A stretch of DNA of 64,000 nucleotides, taken from positions 2,100,950 through 2,164,949 of the forward strand of contig NW_025813837.1 in assembly GCF_021917145.1 (NCBI RefSeq), read 5' to 3'. The notes beneath the pieces were generated by a model, which did not search any database, was not told where the DNA came from, and saw nothing but the letters and a program-made list of their open reading frames with translations. Numbering within the stretch: the stretch's first letter is position 1; each line of letters opens with the position of its first letter. Shown here one piece after another: positions 12,396 through 23,726 of the stretch. The stretch comes from Hypomesus transpacificus. Its lineage: Eukaryota; Chordata; Actinopteri; Osmeriformes; Osmeridae. A program made the position numbers and the translations under genes.

Positions 12396-14206
12396 GAAGC
12401 TACAAGAAGTCATTTCTTTGGGAAGGTCAATTTATATACTAACTGTTTTTCCTTTATGGAAACCCTCTTTTTTTTCCTTTTTTGAAATCCATGGTCAAAC
12501 ATTCTCTGTCACACTTACCTCAAATCCCCTTTTTGTGCCAGAGAAGATGGTGCTCAGTATGCATTTACATGGAATGTAAAATAATGGCTTATTTGAATCC
12601 ATCTTTTGAAGTTCACATTTGTACCCATGACAACGTCTCATAAATGCACAGTAATTATATGGAAAATTGGTGTATTGGTGTCTTTTATCCATGTCATTCG
12701 TTTTCACTATAAATAGACTGTCCTGCTATGTCATGTAATGATTGAAATGAGAATTTGAAATAACTTGTTTCAGAGATGCAAGGTCTCTGGTTCAGGGTTA
12801 TGTTTCGGATGCAAAAAATCACAACCGTTTACTGTTATTTGCTGCTACAACCTCCAAGTAGGAATAAAATATAATTTTTTGACATGGAAACCTTTGACAA
12901 GTTACGCCATCACATAAGCCTATGAATATTGTCCAGGAGCAGGTCTGTCACTTCCAAGGACGCCATCTGACCATCACAAAACTGTTCAGTACCGTGGAAA
13001 GATCAGCTATATTAGATATTAAGATCACCATGTTAGTCTTGTGTGTGTATATATTTAGATCAGGGATGATGGACGGGGTGTGTGACAGGCCATGTGACTC
13101 AATTGACATGTCCACTTGTGGATTATTTAAGGCATCACTCAAAATTCATCCCATTTTCTGTTCCGTTGTCTAAGGAACAGTTTCAATTAGTTTTAGTGTG
13201 TATGATCCAAATGTTGTCACTGTGACGGGGTTAATGACTTGTCAGACAGTAAGTTTGGTTTGTGTTAAGCAAAGATAGTCTCGTGTTCCGCCTAATTAAT
13301 CACCTGGTCCGGTCACTAATTAATCACCTGGTCCAGTCACTAATGCGCTTCAGTTGTCTCCTGCTCGGGAACGTTTTGTTTGGGATTACAGGTACAGACT
13401 ACGGGGGTATTTCAGTTCAGGATGCAGCACAGTTACTTATCTCTAAACAGCTGAACATAAACTCCCACGTACCTCAGTCCTCCAACAACACGTGTTTTCA
13501 TTCACATGCTGCACAAAGTCCAACTCAGAAGATTATGCGACTGGGAAATATGCAGACACAAACACTATGTTGTTTGTTACCAAGAATGGGAACTCCTAAT
13601 GCCAAAAGGAAAACCAGCACTTTAGATTTCCTTATTAATGATGTTACGATATTTTTGGGGGTTTGCAAAGATTCCATTTGAGTATTTTCTCATTAAAAGA
13701 ATATAAAAATCAGTAGTATACTCACCAAACAAATATATTATTGAGTTGGGTCTAGACATTCAAAGTAGTCCCTCATATTTCATAAAAAATAATTTCTGTC
13801 TATTCTCATGACTTCCTTGTGACAGGCGAAAGGTATGATTGAATAATAATTGGTCTTCATAATAAAGAAGGTTTATAACTTATTTGTCCTATACATCATT
13901 TTCAAAGTGTAAACCAAAAGCATTGAGGACAACTGAGGGCAACAAATGTAAACATACTGATTGTTCTGTTGAGAACCTTACGCAGTGATCTGTTGCCTAA
14001 AATAAAAATGTGTTACTATGTGTGACAGACTTGGCATCGTGAGGGTGTCCCTAAAGTCAACAATTACCCTCGACATGTGCTTTGTCTCTGTATAGACTAT
14101 TATATAGCCCCTCTACAATTACATAAAGCCATTTCCATGGTGGTCAACAGTCTAACAGCTTACGGTTGGGATTTTGTTAAAAGGATTAGCGATAAGATTT
14201 AAACCC
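12396..14206. other. Intergenic region between atp5me and rbp4l
   Basis: I see the atp5me 3' UTR (poly(A) signal 12863-12868) and a short two-copy direct repeat around 13293-13346 with the core AATTAATCACCTGGTCC. Otherwise the region is AT-rich and unremarkable until the rbp4l promoter. An open frame at 13262-13681 has no family features. Confidence 0.5.
14183..14189 (-). promoter_or_regulatory. Candidate CRX/OTX site upstream of rbp4l
   Basis: GGATTAG on the + strand is CTAATCC on the - strand, the CRX/OTX core, 51 bp before the TATA box. Purpurin is made in photoreceptors, where CRX acts, so the site fits, but a 7-bp match can occur by chance. Confidence 0.4.
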
Positions 14207-14239
14207 CCCATTTAGGCTCCCAATGTGAGCCTAAATGGG
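14207..14239. promoter_or_regulatory. Perfect 13-bp inverted repeat with CCAAT in the loop, beside the TATA box
   Basis: The left arm cccatttaggctc (14207-14219) and right arm gagcctaaatggg (14227-14239) are perfect reverse complements around the 7-base loop ccaatgt. The TATA box starts at the next base. Confidence 0.75.
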
Positions 14240-14246
14240 TATATAA
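14240..14246 (+). promoter_or_regulatory. TATA box of rbp4l
   Basis: TATATAA is followed about 30 bp later by a probable non-coding exon 1, which ends near the AGGTAAGT donor at about 14330. Confidence 0.65.
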
Positions 14247-14565
14247 GGATCCTGGCCAGACACCTCACTTCACTTGAAAAACAACACAGCTTCAACGTCT
14301 TACTACCTGCTACATGCTCAACCTATCCAGGTAAGTTCCTTTTTTGCAGTGTGTTTGCTGAAAGTCTTTTTCGTTTTTATTGTTTACATCTGTCATTCAT
14401 CGTGAGATCTTGCGATGAAACGCGACTAAAAGTCTTATACTTATGTAAAATGCCACGGTAAACCAAATCGTTTTTTTTTAGAGAAAATGTACTCTGTCTA
14501 CGGCGTAGTATAGTTGCGTACCACTCATCCAGTACCAGTCCTAATGGCTGTGTCTCTCCATCAGA

Positions 14566-15745
14566 ATGGACTACAGCATGTTTGCCCTGGTCCTCGTTCT
14601 CCTGGCCTGCATCGAGCAGAGCTGGGCCACCTGTGTGGTGGACAGCTTCACCGTCAAACAGGACTTCGACCCCAAGAGAGTGAGTTCCCACCGCGTCCAT
14701 TCACCGTCCTCACCCTTCCCAACCTTGAAGGAAACCGTCTCTAATACAAAAAGCTTTGTTTGTGTCCGCATTGCAGTATGCAGGGAAGTGGTACGCTCTG
14801 CAGAAGAAGGACCCGGAAGGCCTCTTCCTCCAGGACAACATCTCTGCTGAGTACACCATCGGTGATGACGGCTCCATGGTCGCCTCCTCCAAGGGCAGAG
14901 TCACTCTCTTTGGGTAAGAGCCTCTCGGGGTTTCTCAAGAGGACTAGGCACCCTCTCATCATTTCTCGTCAAGTAAACTGAAAAGCCTGAAATGTTTATG
15001 TCTTTTTCAAATGTCCTTTGTAGATTCTGGGTTGTGTGTGCTGAAATGGCAGCCCAGTACTCTGTGCCTGAGCCTGCTAACCCTGGCAAGATGTTCATGA
15101 ACTATCAGGGCCTGGCTAGCTACCTGTCCAGCGGAGGTAAGTCTTAGGAACATAACAAACACAAAAAATCGCAATGTACTACTCTAGTTGTTTTCACTTA
15201 AGACACACTCCTCAGGGAAGAATCCACACAGACAATCATTGCCCTTCTCCTTCCCGTTCACAGGCGACAACTACTGGGTCATTGACACCGACTACGACAA
15301 CTACGCCATCACCTACGCCTGCCGCACCCTGAAGGACGACGGCAGCTGCGAGGACGGCTACTCCCTGATCTTCTCCCGTAACCCCCGCGGCCTGCCCCCC
15401 CCCATCCAGAGGATCGTCCGCCAGAAGCAGGAGGAGATCTGCATGGCCGGCCAGTTTGAGCCTGTGCTGCAGTCAGGTGGGTGACCCTCCCCGCGTCTCA
15501 CCCGGGTCCTCGGGGACACATTTACATCCAGTCATACTGTGTAGGTCATCACGAGTACAGATGCACAGTGAATCTGTTTGTTATGGCTGGGAGGGCCAGA
15601 CAGCCTGTCCGACATTAAGTGCATAACCCAGACCCTAATCTTGCCTACCATGGCTGGTTTCGAAATGGGTCAATTTCTGCCTGAGTGCGTAATGTGCTTC
15701 TCTAATCCAGCTTTCCTTTCTCTTCCTCCTCCAGGCGCTTGCTAA
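14566..15745 (+). CDS. rbp4l: Purpurin / retinol-binding protein 4-like lipocalin
   Basis: Five coding exons: 14566-14679, 14777-14913, 15024-15136, 15264-15476, 15735-15745; 588 nt, 195 residues. A signal peptide ([21 protein letters not shown]) is followed by a full lipocalin. The lipocalin motif 1 ([14 protein letters not shown]) is intact, as are the conserved inner region ([19 protein letters not shown]) and the arginine region near the C-terminus (SRNPRGLPP). The conserved cysteines are present, including the C-terminal SGAC. The family carries retinol, and purpurin is a secreted photoreceptor protein of fish and bird retina. RBP4 itself is the alternative, but the wording of the conserved blocks is purpurin-like. 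AATAAA at 16096-16101. Confidence 0.92.
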
Positions 15746-16343
15746 ATATGTCCTCCATAGACGCTTGCTGTTCCGTCCAGCAGCATGCTGGTCGGGGCAG
15801 AGAGAACGGCCGAAGAGGGAAGTCTTAATGGACACTGGGGTATTGTTAGTACCAAAACGTTAACTTTGACCAATCTTCTGTTAAAATGTTGAAAGATCTG
15901 GTAATTGCAATATTAAAAGACCCCCTGGTGAGTAGCACTACAACTGATGCTGTGTGAATATGCTGAGCATGTGATGCATGCACCAATCAAATGAACTGAG
16001 TGTTACGGTTCTTCGTGTGAATGTGGTGATAGAATCCACCATAGCACTGTAACAATGGCGTTTCCCTCCTTTCATTGTAAAATTGTGTCGGTGACAATAA
16101 ATTTTGTAAAGAAACTTCTGAATGGTCAGTTGTTCCTGCAAACACGCACAGAACATTTGACAAAATGATTGTATTTATTGATAAAAAAACATGATAAAAA
16201 AAAAAAAAAACGGCATATTTATAAAAGAAGCGAACCGACAATGTCTAATATCGCAAAACAGTATTTATGTCAATGGACAAATACTATCACTGTAAGACAT
16301 TTGTTTGGTCAAAAACCTTCAGCGGCTGCTGTTGGACTGTTAC
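15746..16343. other. Tail-to-tail 3' ends of rbp4l and idua
   Basis: rbp4l's AATAAA is at 16096-16101 (+). A minus-strand AATAAA (TTTATT at 16174-16179) suits idua. The predicted cleavage sites are close together or overlapping. Confidence 0.55.
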
Positions 16344-19300
16344 TTAGTGTGCCTCTGAGTATCTCTCCCTGAGTGAATACTCCCCAGGACGCCCCCAGTA
16401 GTCCACGGCCCTAACCCTGTAGACACCGCTCACCTCCCGGGTCTCTACGCAGGAGAGAAGAGAAACAACAAACACCGATGTCACTCTTATCGTCTAAAAC
16501 CGGGAAGAACTGGAAGGTTCTACAGGTGGAGGGGAGGGTTCCTTGTATACGTGTTGTATGTTCTTACCTGGTGAGAACACATATGAGATGAAGATGGAGT
16601 CTTTGGTGTTTACTCTGAAGAAGGTCTTCTGATCTTGGGACAACTCCACCTCATATGTCTTGATGCATCTATGAATAAAACAGAAAAGGTTGCTGACTGG
16701 TTCATGTTATAGATGACAAGGACAGGTAGGAAATAACCAAATAAATATTAAAAGGCCAGATACTTACTTTGAATTGACACAATGATCTGACCATATGACC
16801 AGGACTTGGCCCTTGGTGATGCCAATGAATCGCAATCCATTAACCTTACAGGGTTAAAAACACTATTAGATTTGACCTATTACACAACCAGTCAGTAACA
16901 GACCAACCGACTTCTAATGGATCCATTCACCTACTGACAAAACATCATGTTATCAGACCCCCAAAATATCTAGGAGACAATGTAAATGAGCACAATGTAG
17001 AGCTTGGATGCCCAGAGCGTGTTGGCACCGACCTGGTCTGGCACAGCCCCGGGCTGGGCACACACGTGGAGCAGGAGGACGGAGGGCACAAGGAGCTTGA
17101 CCTTCAGGGTCAAAGTGCCTCCGACAGGCACAGGCAAGGGTCCTTCCATCACCGGGTCCTAATCACACAACACACAGCCTGTGAGGTCACATCAGGTGAG
17201 GTCACATCCTGAGACGGCCATCATTCGAGTCATTGGGATAATCCGAGCGAGTGGAGACTTAATCTTGTTGACGCAGACAACTGATGATCTGTTCAGTTGT
17301 CTGAGAATGAGGGTTGTTTGTTTTGTCACCTCCATGCTCCTGAGTCGTCTGAACTGCTCTGGGGTGGGGTAGTCAGGGCTGCCCATGCTCTGCCACAGCT
17401 GGTAGGGATTGGTTACGTTGTTGTCCAGGTAATAGGTCACGTACACAAGACCTGGAACCGACAAAAGACAGATGAATAACTTACAGGAGCAGCAATATGA
17501 TTGTGGATGGAAAACAATCTGGGAAAGGTGACTTCAATTGGAATCCAAAAGGCTTCAACACTGTATGGCCCTGTGAATAGTGTCTGAGCACACTCCATAT
17601 TGCTCTGCCCACCCTTGTGTGCTGGAAGGGCCTGGAGGGACACAGAGAGGTGGTCCGTGGAGGTGGAGGTGCTGTTGTCATCGCTGTTGTAGACCAGCAC
17701 TGTGGTCTGCCAGGTGTCCGAGGTGCCGGGCACGAAGGGGGCGTGGGTGCTGGCCAGGACCCCCACGGTGCCGTTGACAGACCCTCCCTCTGCCGCCACC
17801 TGAGTGAACACCTGGGTCTCCCCTTACACCCCAACCAGAAAACAACCAGTTACATCTATCTGTGGCACTTCACAACTATCCTACAGTCATCATACTGCAT
17901 CTGCGAAGATCCAATGACTTTGAATTGACTTGAGGAACGCTTGGTTTGTACCCTTTTAAACCTTTCGCGCAAGCACCGCGGCCCAAATCAAATGCACCTC
18001 AAGTAGTCCAAATACATTTTCCTTCTCCCGTAGAGTGTGTGAGTGTGTTTGGTATTAGCCACCTAGCAGAGCCAGCAGGCCCATGACGGTGAGCACAGGC
18101 TTCCTGAGCAGCTGAATGTGGGGCGGCTGGGTGTTGTTGACCTGGAAGCGGGCTGTCAAGGTGCGCTGGGTGAAGGGGTGCGGGTGGTAGCTGAGGAAGG
18201 CGTTGTCGTTGCTCAGCAGGGTGTAGTTGATGGTGTTGTTGCGGTCAGCCAGCAGCAGGTCCTGGTGCTGGGAGATAACCTGGACAGCAGGTGAAAAGAT
18301 GGAGGGTATAGCTCAGTGCTTAGAGCATTGGACTGCAGATTCAAAATCCCCCCCCCAATGTCTTCGATAGAATGATCTGCTACATCAAGACATTACATAT
18401 TGATACTTTACGTGAGGAATGCCACTGCATGCACATGCAGCTTAGTATACCTCACTTGTACCCAATACCCCTGGAGTGACTGCCTAGCAGTACCATGGAC
18501 AGCTCTACTGACCTACCTTGACCACCATGGCAGCGTAGGTAACGTCGGCCCTCCAAGGCTGGGGTCTGGACCAGCCCACCAGGGGGTCTGCCTCGTCGTT
18601 GTACACAGGCAAGGCCCGGAAGCTAGGGAACCGCTCCTGGATCTCTCTCACAGTCTGGATCTCCTGTTGCATGATGGGTAGGGAATAGCCTCCCCCCTGT
18701 ACGACAACAATCCTTCAGTAATTTTTTTGGGGGGGGGATTCCTTGTTCAGCTTTTCTTCTGGAATGTACTGGCCGGTTTTATTTGCGTAACCTAGAGAGA
18801 CTATAACAACAGCTGAACCCCCTACCAACCACACACACACACGTACTTTCTTGTGCAGGGCGATGTAGTCCAGGCGGACCCCTGTCTCTCCAGTGAAGAC
18901 GTTGGTTCCGTTGTAGCAGTGCTGCAGCATGGCCCAGCAGTAAGGGGAGTGGGGGGCGGAGTGGCAGGAGTCTCCTGGACCTCCAAACCTCAGGGCGTCG
19001 CTGGCCGCCCAGAGACCCTCAGAGCAAGCGTCGTAGTAGTTTAAAAACCCTTGAGGAAGGATGGTCAGACATGCACGGTACAGCTGGTTAAATACGAAAG
19101 CGTACGTTTTATGTGGTGAGTTAGGGTTTGTGAATAGTATCGGAAGAAATCCATTTTAAATATGCGTAGTCTTACTCTAACCATGTAATAGGGTATTCAT
19201 GTAGCAGACACTTTTATACAAAGTGACGTAAAGAGGGGGATTTGAACCTGCTACCTCTTGGATCTGCAGTAACTGAGCCAGTTGTAAAGCTGTCAATATC

Positions 19301-20483
19301 ATAATGTAAAACGATTTACCTTCGATTGACACAGTGACGTTGTCAAAATCATGGTTGTTGGGTTCATTCCATGTCTCGAAGTTCCACTGGGAGACATTTT
19401 CTAACCCGTACTTCTCTGAAATTTCGGATGAATAGTTATGGGAAAAACATTTCGCTAAGGCAGATTAAATCAATTGAACCTGTGGTGTACATTCCCGTGA
19501 CGCGCTCACCAATGTATCTCTTTGCAATGAGATACACCAAGTTCCTCCATTCAAGCACTTGTCTTTTGTCCTCAAAGTCGGTGAAGTAGTTGGACACACT
19601 GCCCATCAATTCAAAACCTGGAACAAAGCCAGATGTGAAATCAGATTCATGTATTTCTGAGGAAACTGTAAATTGTGTTCTTTCACTAGGGGAAGAAGAG
19701 AGTGCAGAGTTAATCACCTGGTCGTAGTCCATTGAGCCGTAAGAGGTCGATCAGCTGGTCCAGTTTGGTAAAATTGTAGTACAGAACTCCTTTGTTAACT
19801 CTGGTAAAGTCCATATAATAGGTTCACCTCAAACTGATTACATATGATTACAGAATCTCTAAAACTACTAGACAATAGTGACAAGAAATGAACCCTCTAC
19901 CACACTCAGAAACACACACTCACTCTGCTGAGACCAGCTCGAGCATCCAGTGGATGCGGACTTGCTGGATCCCCCCGTGGGGCACGGAGCCCACGTAGGC
20001 CATGTTCAGTTCCTGGTCACTACTCAGGTCATACTGGTCAGCCTGGGTGTGTGGGAGAGGAGGGCTGGATGGTGGGACAAGTGTTTTTGTATGTAAAGAC
20101 ATATTTATTGACACTTGTGTCACGTATGTAAAGAACTGATGTCCACTCAATAGTTAGTTAAGTGCAAAGTTCTCTATTGAACAACGTGGAGGTAACACAG
20201 GCATTATATGACAACGTATGTATCCAGAAAATTACACAGCTTTTATAAATACCCAAACGTAAGGGAATCTGGCGTGTAAGTCATGACTGCCTCTGTCAAA
20301 ACATCTGATGCTATGAATGTCGAGAAGGCTAGCATACCAGAAACCAGTGCTTCTCCAGAAGTGTTCCAACCGTCTTAATGGCCTGCCGACATCAACTGAG
20401 ATTTCATACAAGGAACTAAAATACTGGGGTAATTTCAAGGACAAAACAAAGATAAAAACTGTTGCCCGCATACAACGATTCAT
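16344..20483 (-). CDS. idua: Alpha-L-iduronidase, lysosomal glycosidase
   Basis: Fourteen coding exons: 20483-20338, 20064-19924, 19800-19728, 19617-19510, 19415-19320, 19049-18847, 18696-18517, 18279-18063, 17823-17613, 17451-17330, 17158-17033, 16844-16768, 16668-16568, 16444-16344. They total 1902 nt and encode 633 residues. Human IDUA also has 14 exons and 653 residues. It removes terminal iduronic acid from dermatan and heparan sulfate in lysosomes. Visible features are a hydrophobic leader, HFWRSTGF, the acid/base glutamate in FETWNEP, the nucleophile region [11 protein letters not shown], and a C-terminal fibronectin-like part ending [14 protein letters not shown]. Several N-x-S/T sites fit a glycoprotein sorted to lysosomes. 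A second ATG at 20471 is an alternative start. No damage is seen. Confidence 0.95.
18300..18358 (+). repeat. tRNA-Cys-like SINE head fragment
   Basis: GGTATAGCTCAGTG...TAGAGCATTGGACTGCAGA has the A box and anticodon region (GCA) of tRNA-Cys. It then runs into a C homopolymer, so the T arm is missing. It lies in an idua intron and is a SINE relic, not a working tRNA. Confidence 0.6.
19191..19283 (-). repeat. tRNA-derived SINE, degenerate
   Basis: On the minus strand the order is CTCAGTTACTGCAGATCC, GGTAGCAGGTTCAAATCC (B box) and CACTTTGTATAAAAGTGTCT, then GCTACATG. This is the same head, B box and tail as the copies at 39231, 44640 and 46130. Confidence 0.6.
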
Positions 20484-21121
20484 TTTTGCCAGAGCTGAGC
20501 TAGCTCAGCTAGCAAGCTGCGTTCAGTAAGCCAGCAACATACAACATACAATCAAGCATGTTAAACACATGGCAACTATATGATTGCATGAAGCATGCAG
20601 CCTGATGAATACTCTCCAAAATATATCCAATAACTGTAATACTTTCACTAGAATACTGCTAACTTTTTGTTACCCAAAGTCAAGAGCAGAACCAGTTATA
20701 ATCAGCTGATTGTACTAATGACGTAGGACGCAATTCGACAACGACTGTTAAAGTCATGTGCGTGCCTGAAACCTTTTTACAATGTTGATTAAAAAATGTG
20801 TACATGTTCATTCCGTTGCACTATCGAATTTATTATAAATGCAAAGATGTGAAAACGAGTAACATGGAATGTTTAGACTTTTTTTTATTTCGATATATGG
20901 GAGGAAAGCAGATCCCATTGGACCCAAAAAGGAATCCTTGCAAACAAATGACACAAATACAATCAAGGAAACTGACATGTTTTGTAGAAAAAGCAGACAT
21001 GATATGTATATTAATCACAGGAAACCATAAGAGCTGCAAGCACTATCCAAAAAGATATACCTCTCTATAATCCTATAAAGAAACACTAGCATCCGTAGAA
21101 AGCCTATGGGCTTGAGCTACA
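20484..21121. other. idua upstream region and 3' UTR of the minus-strand SCPP gene
   Basis: idua starts at 20483. TTTATT at 20829-20834 is a minus-strand AATAAA and a good poly(A) signal for the SCPP gene ending at 21122. No other gene is seen. Confidence 0.5.
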
Positions 21122-22389
21122 CTAAACAGCCATTTGTTTCACTGCCTCTTGCTCTGGCTCAACATGCTCTGGCTCTTTGTCCTCAATCTGTTCAACACCA
21201 GCAGGCACTTGAATGTTAGACCCCTGGCTCCTCTCACGGAATATGATTGGAGGAGATATGCCGAATGTAGGCCGTCCTCCGAAACCCCCATACGGATTAA
21301 AGGAAGGCATCTGAGGAGGTAAAGGCATGTACAGAGACTTGGTTTGACCCTGAGGTTGGCTGCCGTAGGACGCACCATCCTGCGGGACCAGGGCTATGTA
21401 GGAGATTCCCTGGGGGTTGGAGGCTGGGGGAAACTGGGGTACTGCTTGCTGGGTTCCAGGTGGAGGCAATTCCCGTTGGCCAAAAGAAAACACCACGCCC
21501 TGCTGGGGCATAGGGTACCCTATGCCTGGCTGGGGCATAGGGAAGGACATGCCTTGTTGGGGCATAGGGAAGGACATGCCTTGTTGGGGCATAGGGAAGG
21601 ACATGCCTTGTTGGGGCATAGGGAAGCCCATGCCTTGTTGGGGCATAGGGAAGCCCATGCCTGGTTGGGGCATAGGGAAGGACATGGGTTGTTGTGGACC
21701 TGGCAAAGGCATGCCATGCTGCAAGAAAGGGCCAAAGGGCGTCCCTCCTTGAGGAAGAGTGTTTGGAGTGAATGGGATACCTTGGATGGTGACTGGTGTG
21801 GCCAGAAAGACTTCCTGGTTGGGTGGCTGCTTCGGTGGCTCATTCTGGGGGACGCTACTCTGCACGGGAGCTGAGAGGTAGAGGTTGATCTGAGGGAGAG
21901 AGTTCTGTTCCGGTTTAGGGCCAGATGCTGGGATGGAGTGGACAACAATGCTGGGGTCCTTTGGAGATGCCACTGGTTGGGCAGGAGGAAGTTGGTTGAC
22001 CTTTGCCAAAGTCTGTTTCATCTCAGTCAACATGAGACGCAGGTTCTCTACCTATGAAATAATAACAGACTTTACAGTTTCTGGCCTGTTTAACCCAAAC
22101 ACAGTGCTGTAACATACATGATGAGGGGCCATTGTAGTAATAAGCCTATACTATTGTTCTAGAATGTTTAAAAAACGATATCAAATATTGGTATTACTTC
22201 TTCCTCACTTGCAGACCGAGCTTCTCTCCTATGTTCATCTTCAACCTGCGACAGTAAATATATTTTAAATAGGCAAACAAAAGTGTCAAAGGTAAGTGGG
22301 TTAGTTCAAAATGAGTTAGTTTAAAGGACACTTACCGGAGCTGTGTGACAGGTGATTAAAAGACCCAGTAGGAACACTAGCAATTTCAT
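21122..22389 (-). CDS. P/Q-rich SCPP protein with nonapeptide repeats
   Basis: Three coding exons, all phase 0: 22389-22336, 22245-22198, 22051-21122; 343 residues. The signal peptide MKLLVFLLGLLITCHTAP ends its own exon, and the next short exon carries an SxE phosphorylation site (SASEEE). This is the SCPP gene plan. The long last exon is Pro/Gln/Met-rich. At 21505-21690 it has seven 27-bp units encoding variants of GMSFPMPQQ. The C-terminus is Glu-rich (IEDKEPEHVEPEQE). P/Q-rich SCPPs in fish are secreted into enameloid or epithelial matrix. I do not recognise the exact orthologue. Confidence 0.8.
21505..21690 (-). repeat. 27-bp coding tandem repeat in the SCPP gene
   Basis: The core ggggcata recurs at 21505, 21532, 21559, 21586, 21613, 21640 and 21667, exactly 27 bp apart. 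The frame is therefore kept and nine residues are repeated. Confidence 0.9.
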
Positions 22390-23726
22390 TGTTGAGGCTA
22401 CAGTTATAAATTGTTTAGTTATAGGATTATTCGAAAGCAGTACTTAATATCAGAAGCTGAGTTACTAATAAAAAACAAAAAATCATATACCCATAAATGT
22501 ATCTATTTTTACAGTCACTCTCACAGACCCTCACTGTAAGGACACTAATAACCAAGTCTGACTGTTCTACAATGACAGATCTGATATAAATACTTCTGAG
22601 TATCTCCAGTCAACCAATCAGGTCACCTTGCCGCTGCTATTAGAAAGAAATTGTGAAATAATACAATCAAATTGGATTTCAAAACAACCCAAAAGGAACC
22701 ACACATTACTCATATCATATGTGGCATTGAGAAGAAACAGTCAAAACATATGAGTCAGAATGACCGTGCTCACAGCATTTAATTTAAATTTTAATTGATG
22801 GATTGAATGATGATTATGAGGTTACTGGTTGACATTTAAACCTTGCAGATGTACACTCACTGTGAATGCAGGGGAATTGTCATATTAATCCATTTTATAT
22901 CAGTGTTATCTCATTGCAATTATTATTGCTATATTTGTTTTGTCTGTTGAATAGATGCTGGAAAGAAACCTAACACATCCCCGAAGGAAAAACCACAAAT
23001 GTTGGTTCAATTCGGCTAGCTAATAGACTTCACCTCCAGTCATTCCTGCCCAGACAGGCCCATTACCTGCAATGAATTGGTGTCTGGGAACCCCTCGTGT
23101 GAAACAACGTGGCAAACCTTGAAAAATGTAACTGACAGAACAATTCATGGATGTGCAAGTTGGGATTTTTACATTTTTTTTAATGAAAAATCATATTAAA
23201 TAATATTTGTGGTCTCACCGTGATCATTTTTTGAATATGACGGTATGGTTTACCCTCGTGGCATAAAAAGTAATAAAGAAACTATTTAGTGCCTGTGGAG
23301 CCATCACACGCTTGTGGGTAATGGTTGAACATGTGGTACATTCTTTATACAAGTTTGTTTTGACAGTAATCTGCAACAATAACACCCCAGGTCAACAGAA
23401 TATTTAGAAAGGGAGTTTCACAACATGTTGCAGCATTATAAGGTGGTTGAAGCAAATAGTGTCTTGTGATTGGCTGAAAGCATGATAAAAAGGTATTAAA
23501 AAGCTTTTTGTATTCGTTGATCAGAGACAGAGTTCCAATAGATCCTGCAGGAGCTTTAACCTATTTCTAAGGTAGGTCAGCAATTAAAATATAAATAAAG
23601 TTGGGCTTTGTGTTCGGAGTGTCATAGAGTGACTGCATAATTAGCTCTTAAGCCATTTTGTATAAAACATAGAACAGTTACAAAAAGTTTGAAATGTGTA
23701 TTGATTTGAAATAATCATCTAACAGG
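22390..23726. other. Intergenic region between two divergent SCPP genes
   Basis: This AT-rich spacer holds both promoters. The plus-strand gene has a probable non-coding exon 1 ending at a GTAGGT donor near 23572. I see no other coding signal. Confidence 0.5.

Noticed and set aside
13262-13681. 139-codon plus-strand open frame
   Set aside because: It starts in a small direct repeat, has no signal peptide or domain, and no splice partners were found. AT-rich chance frame.
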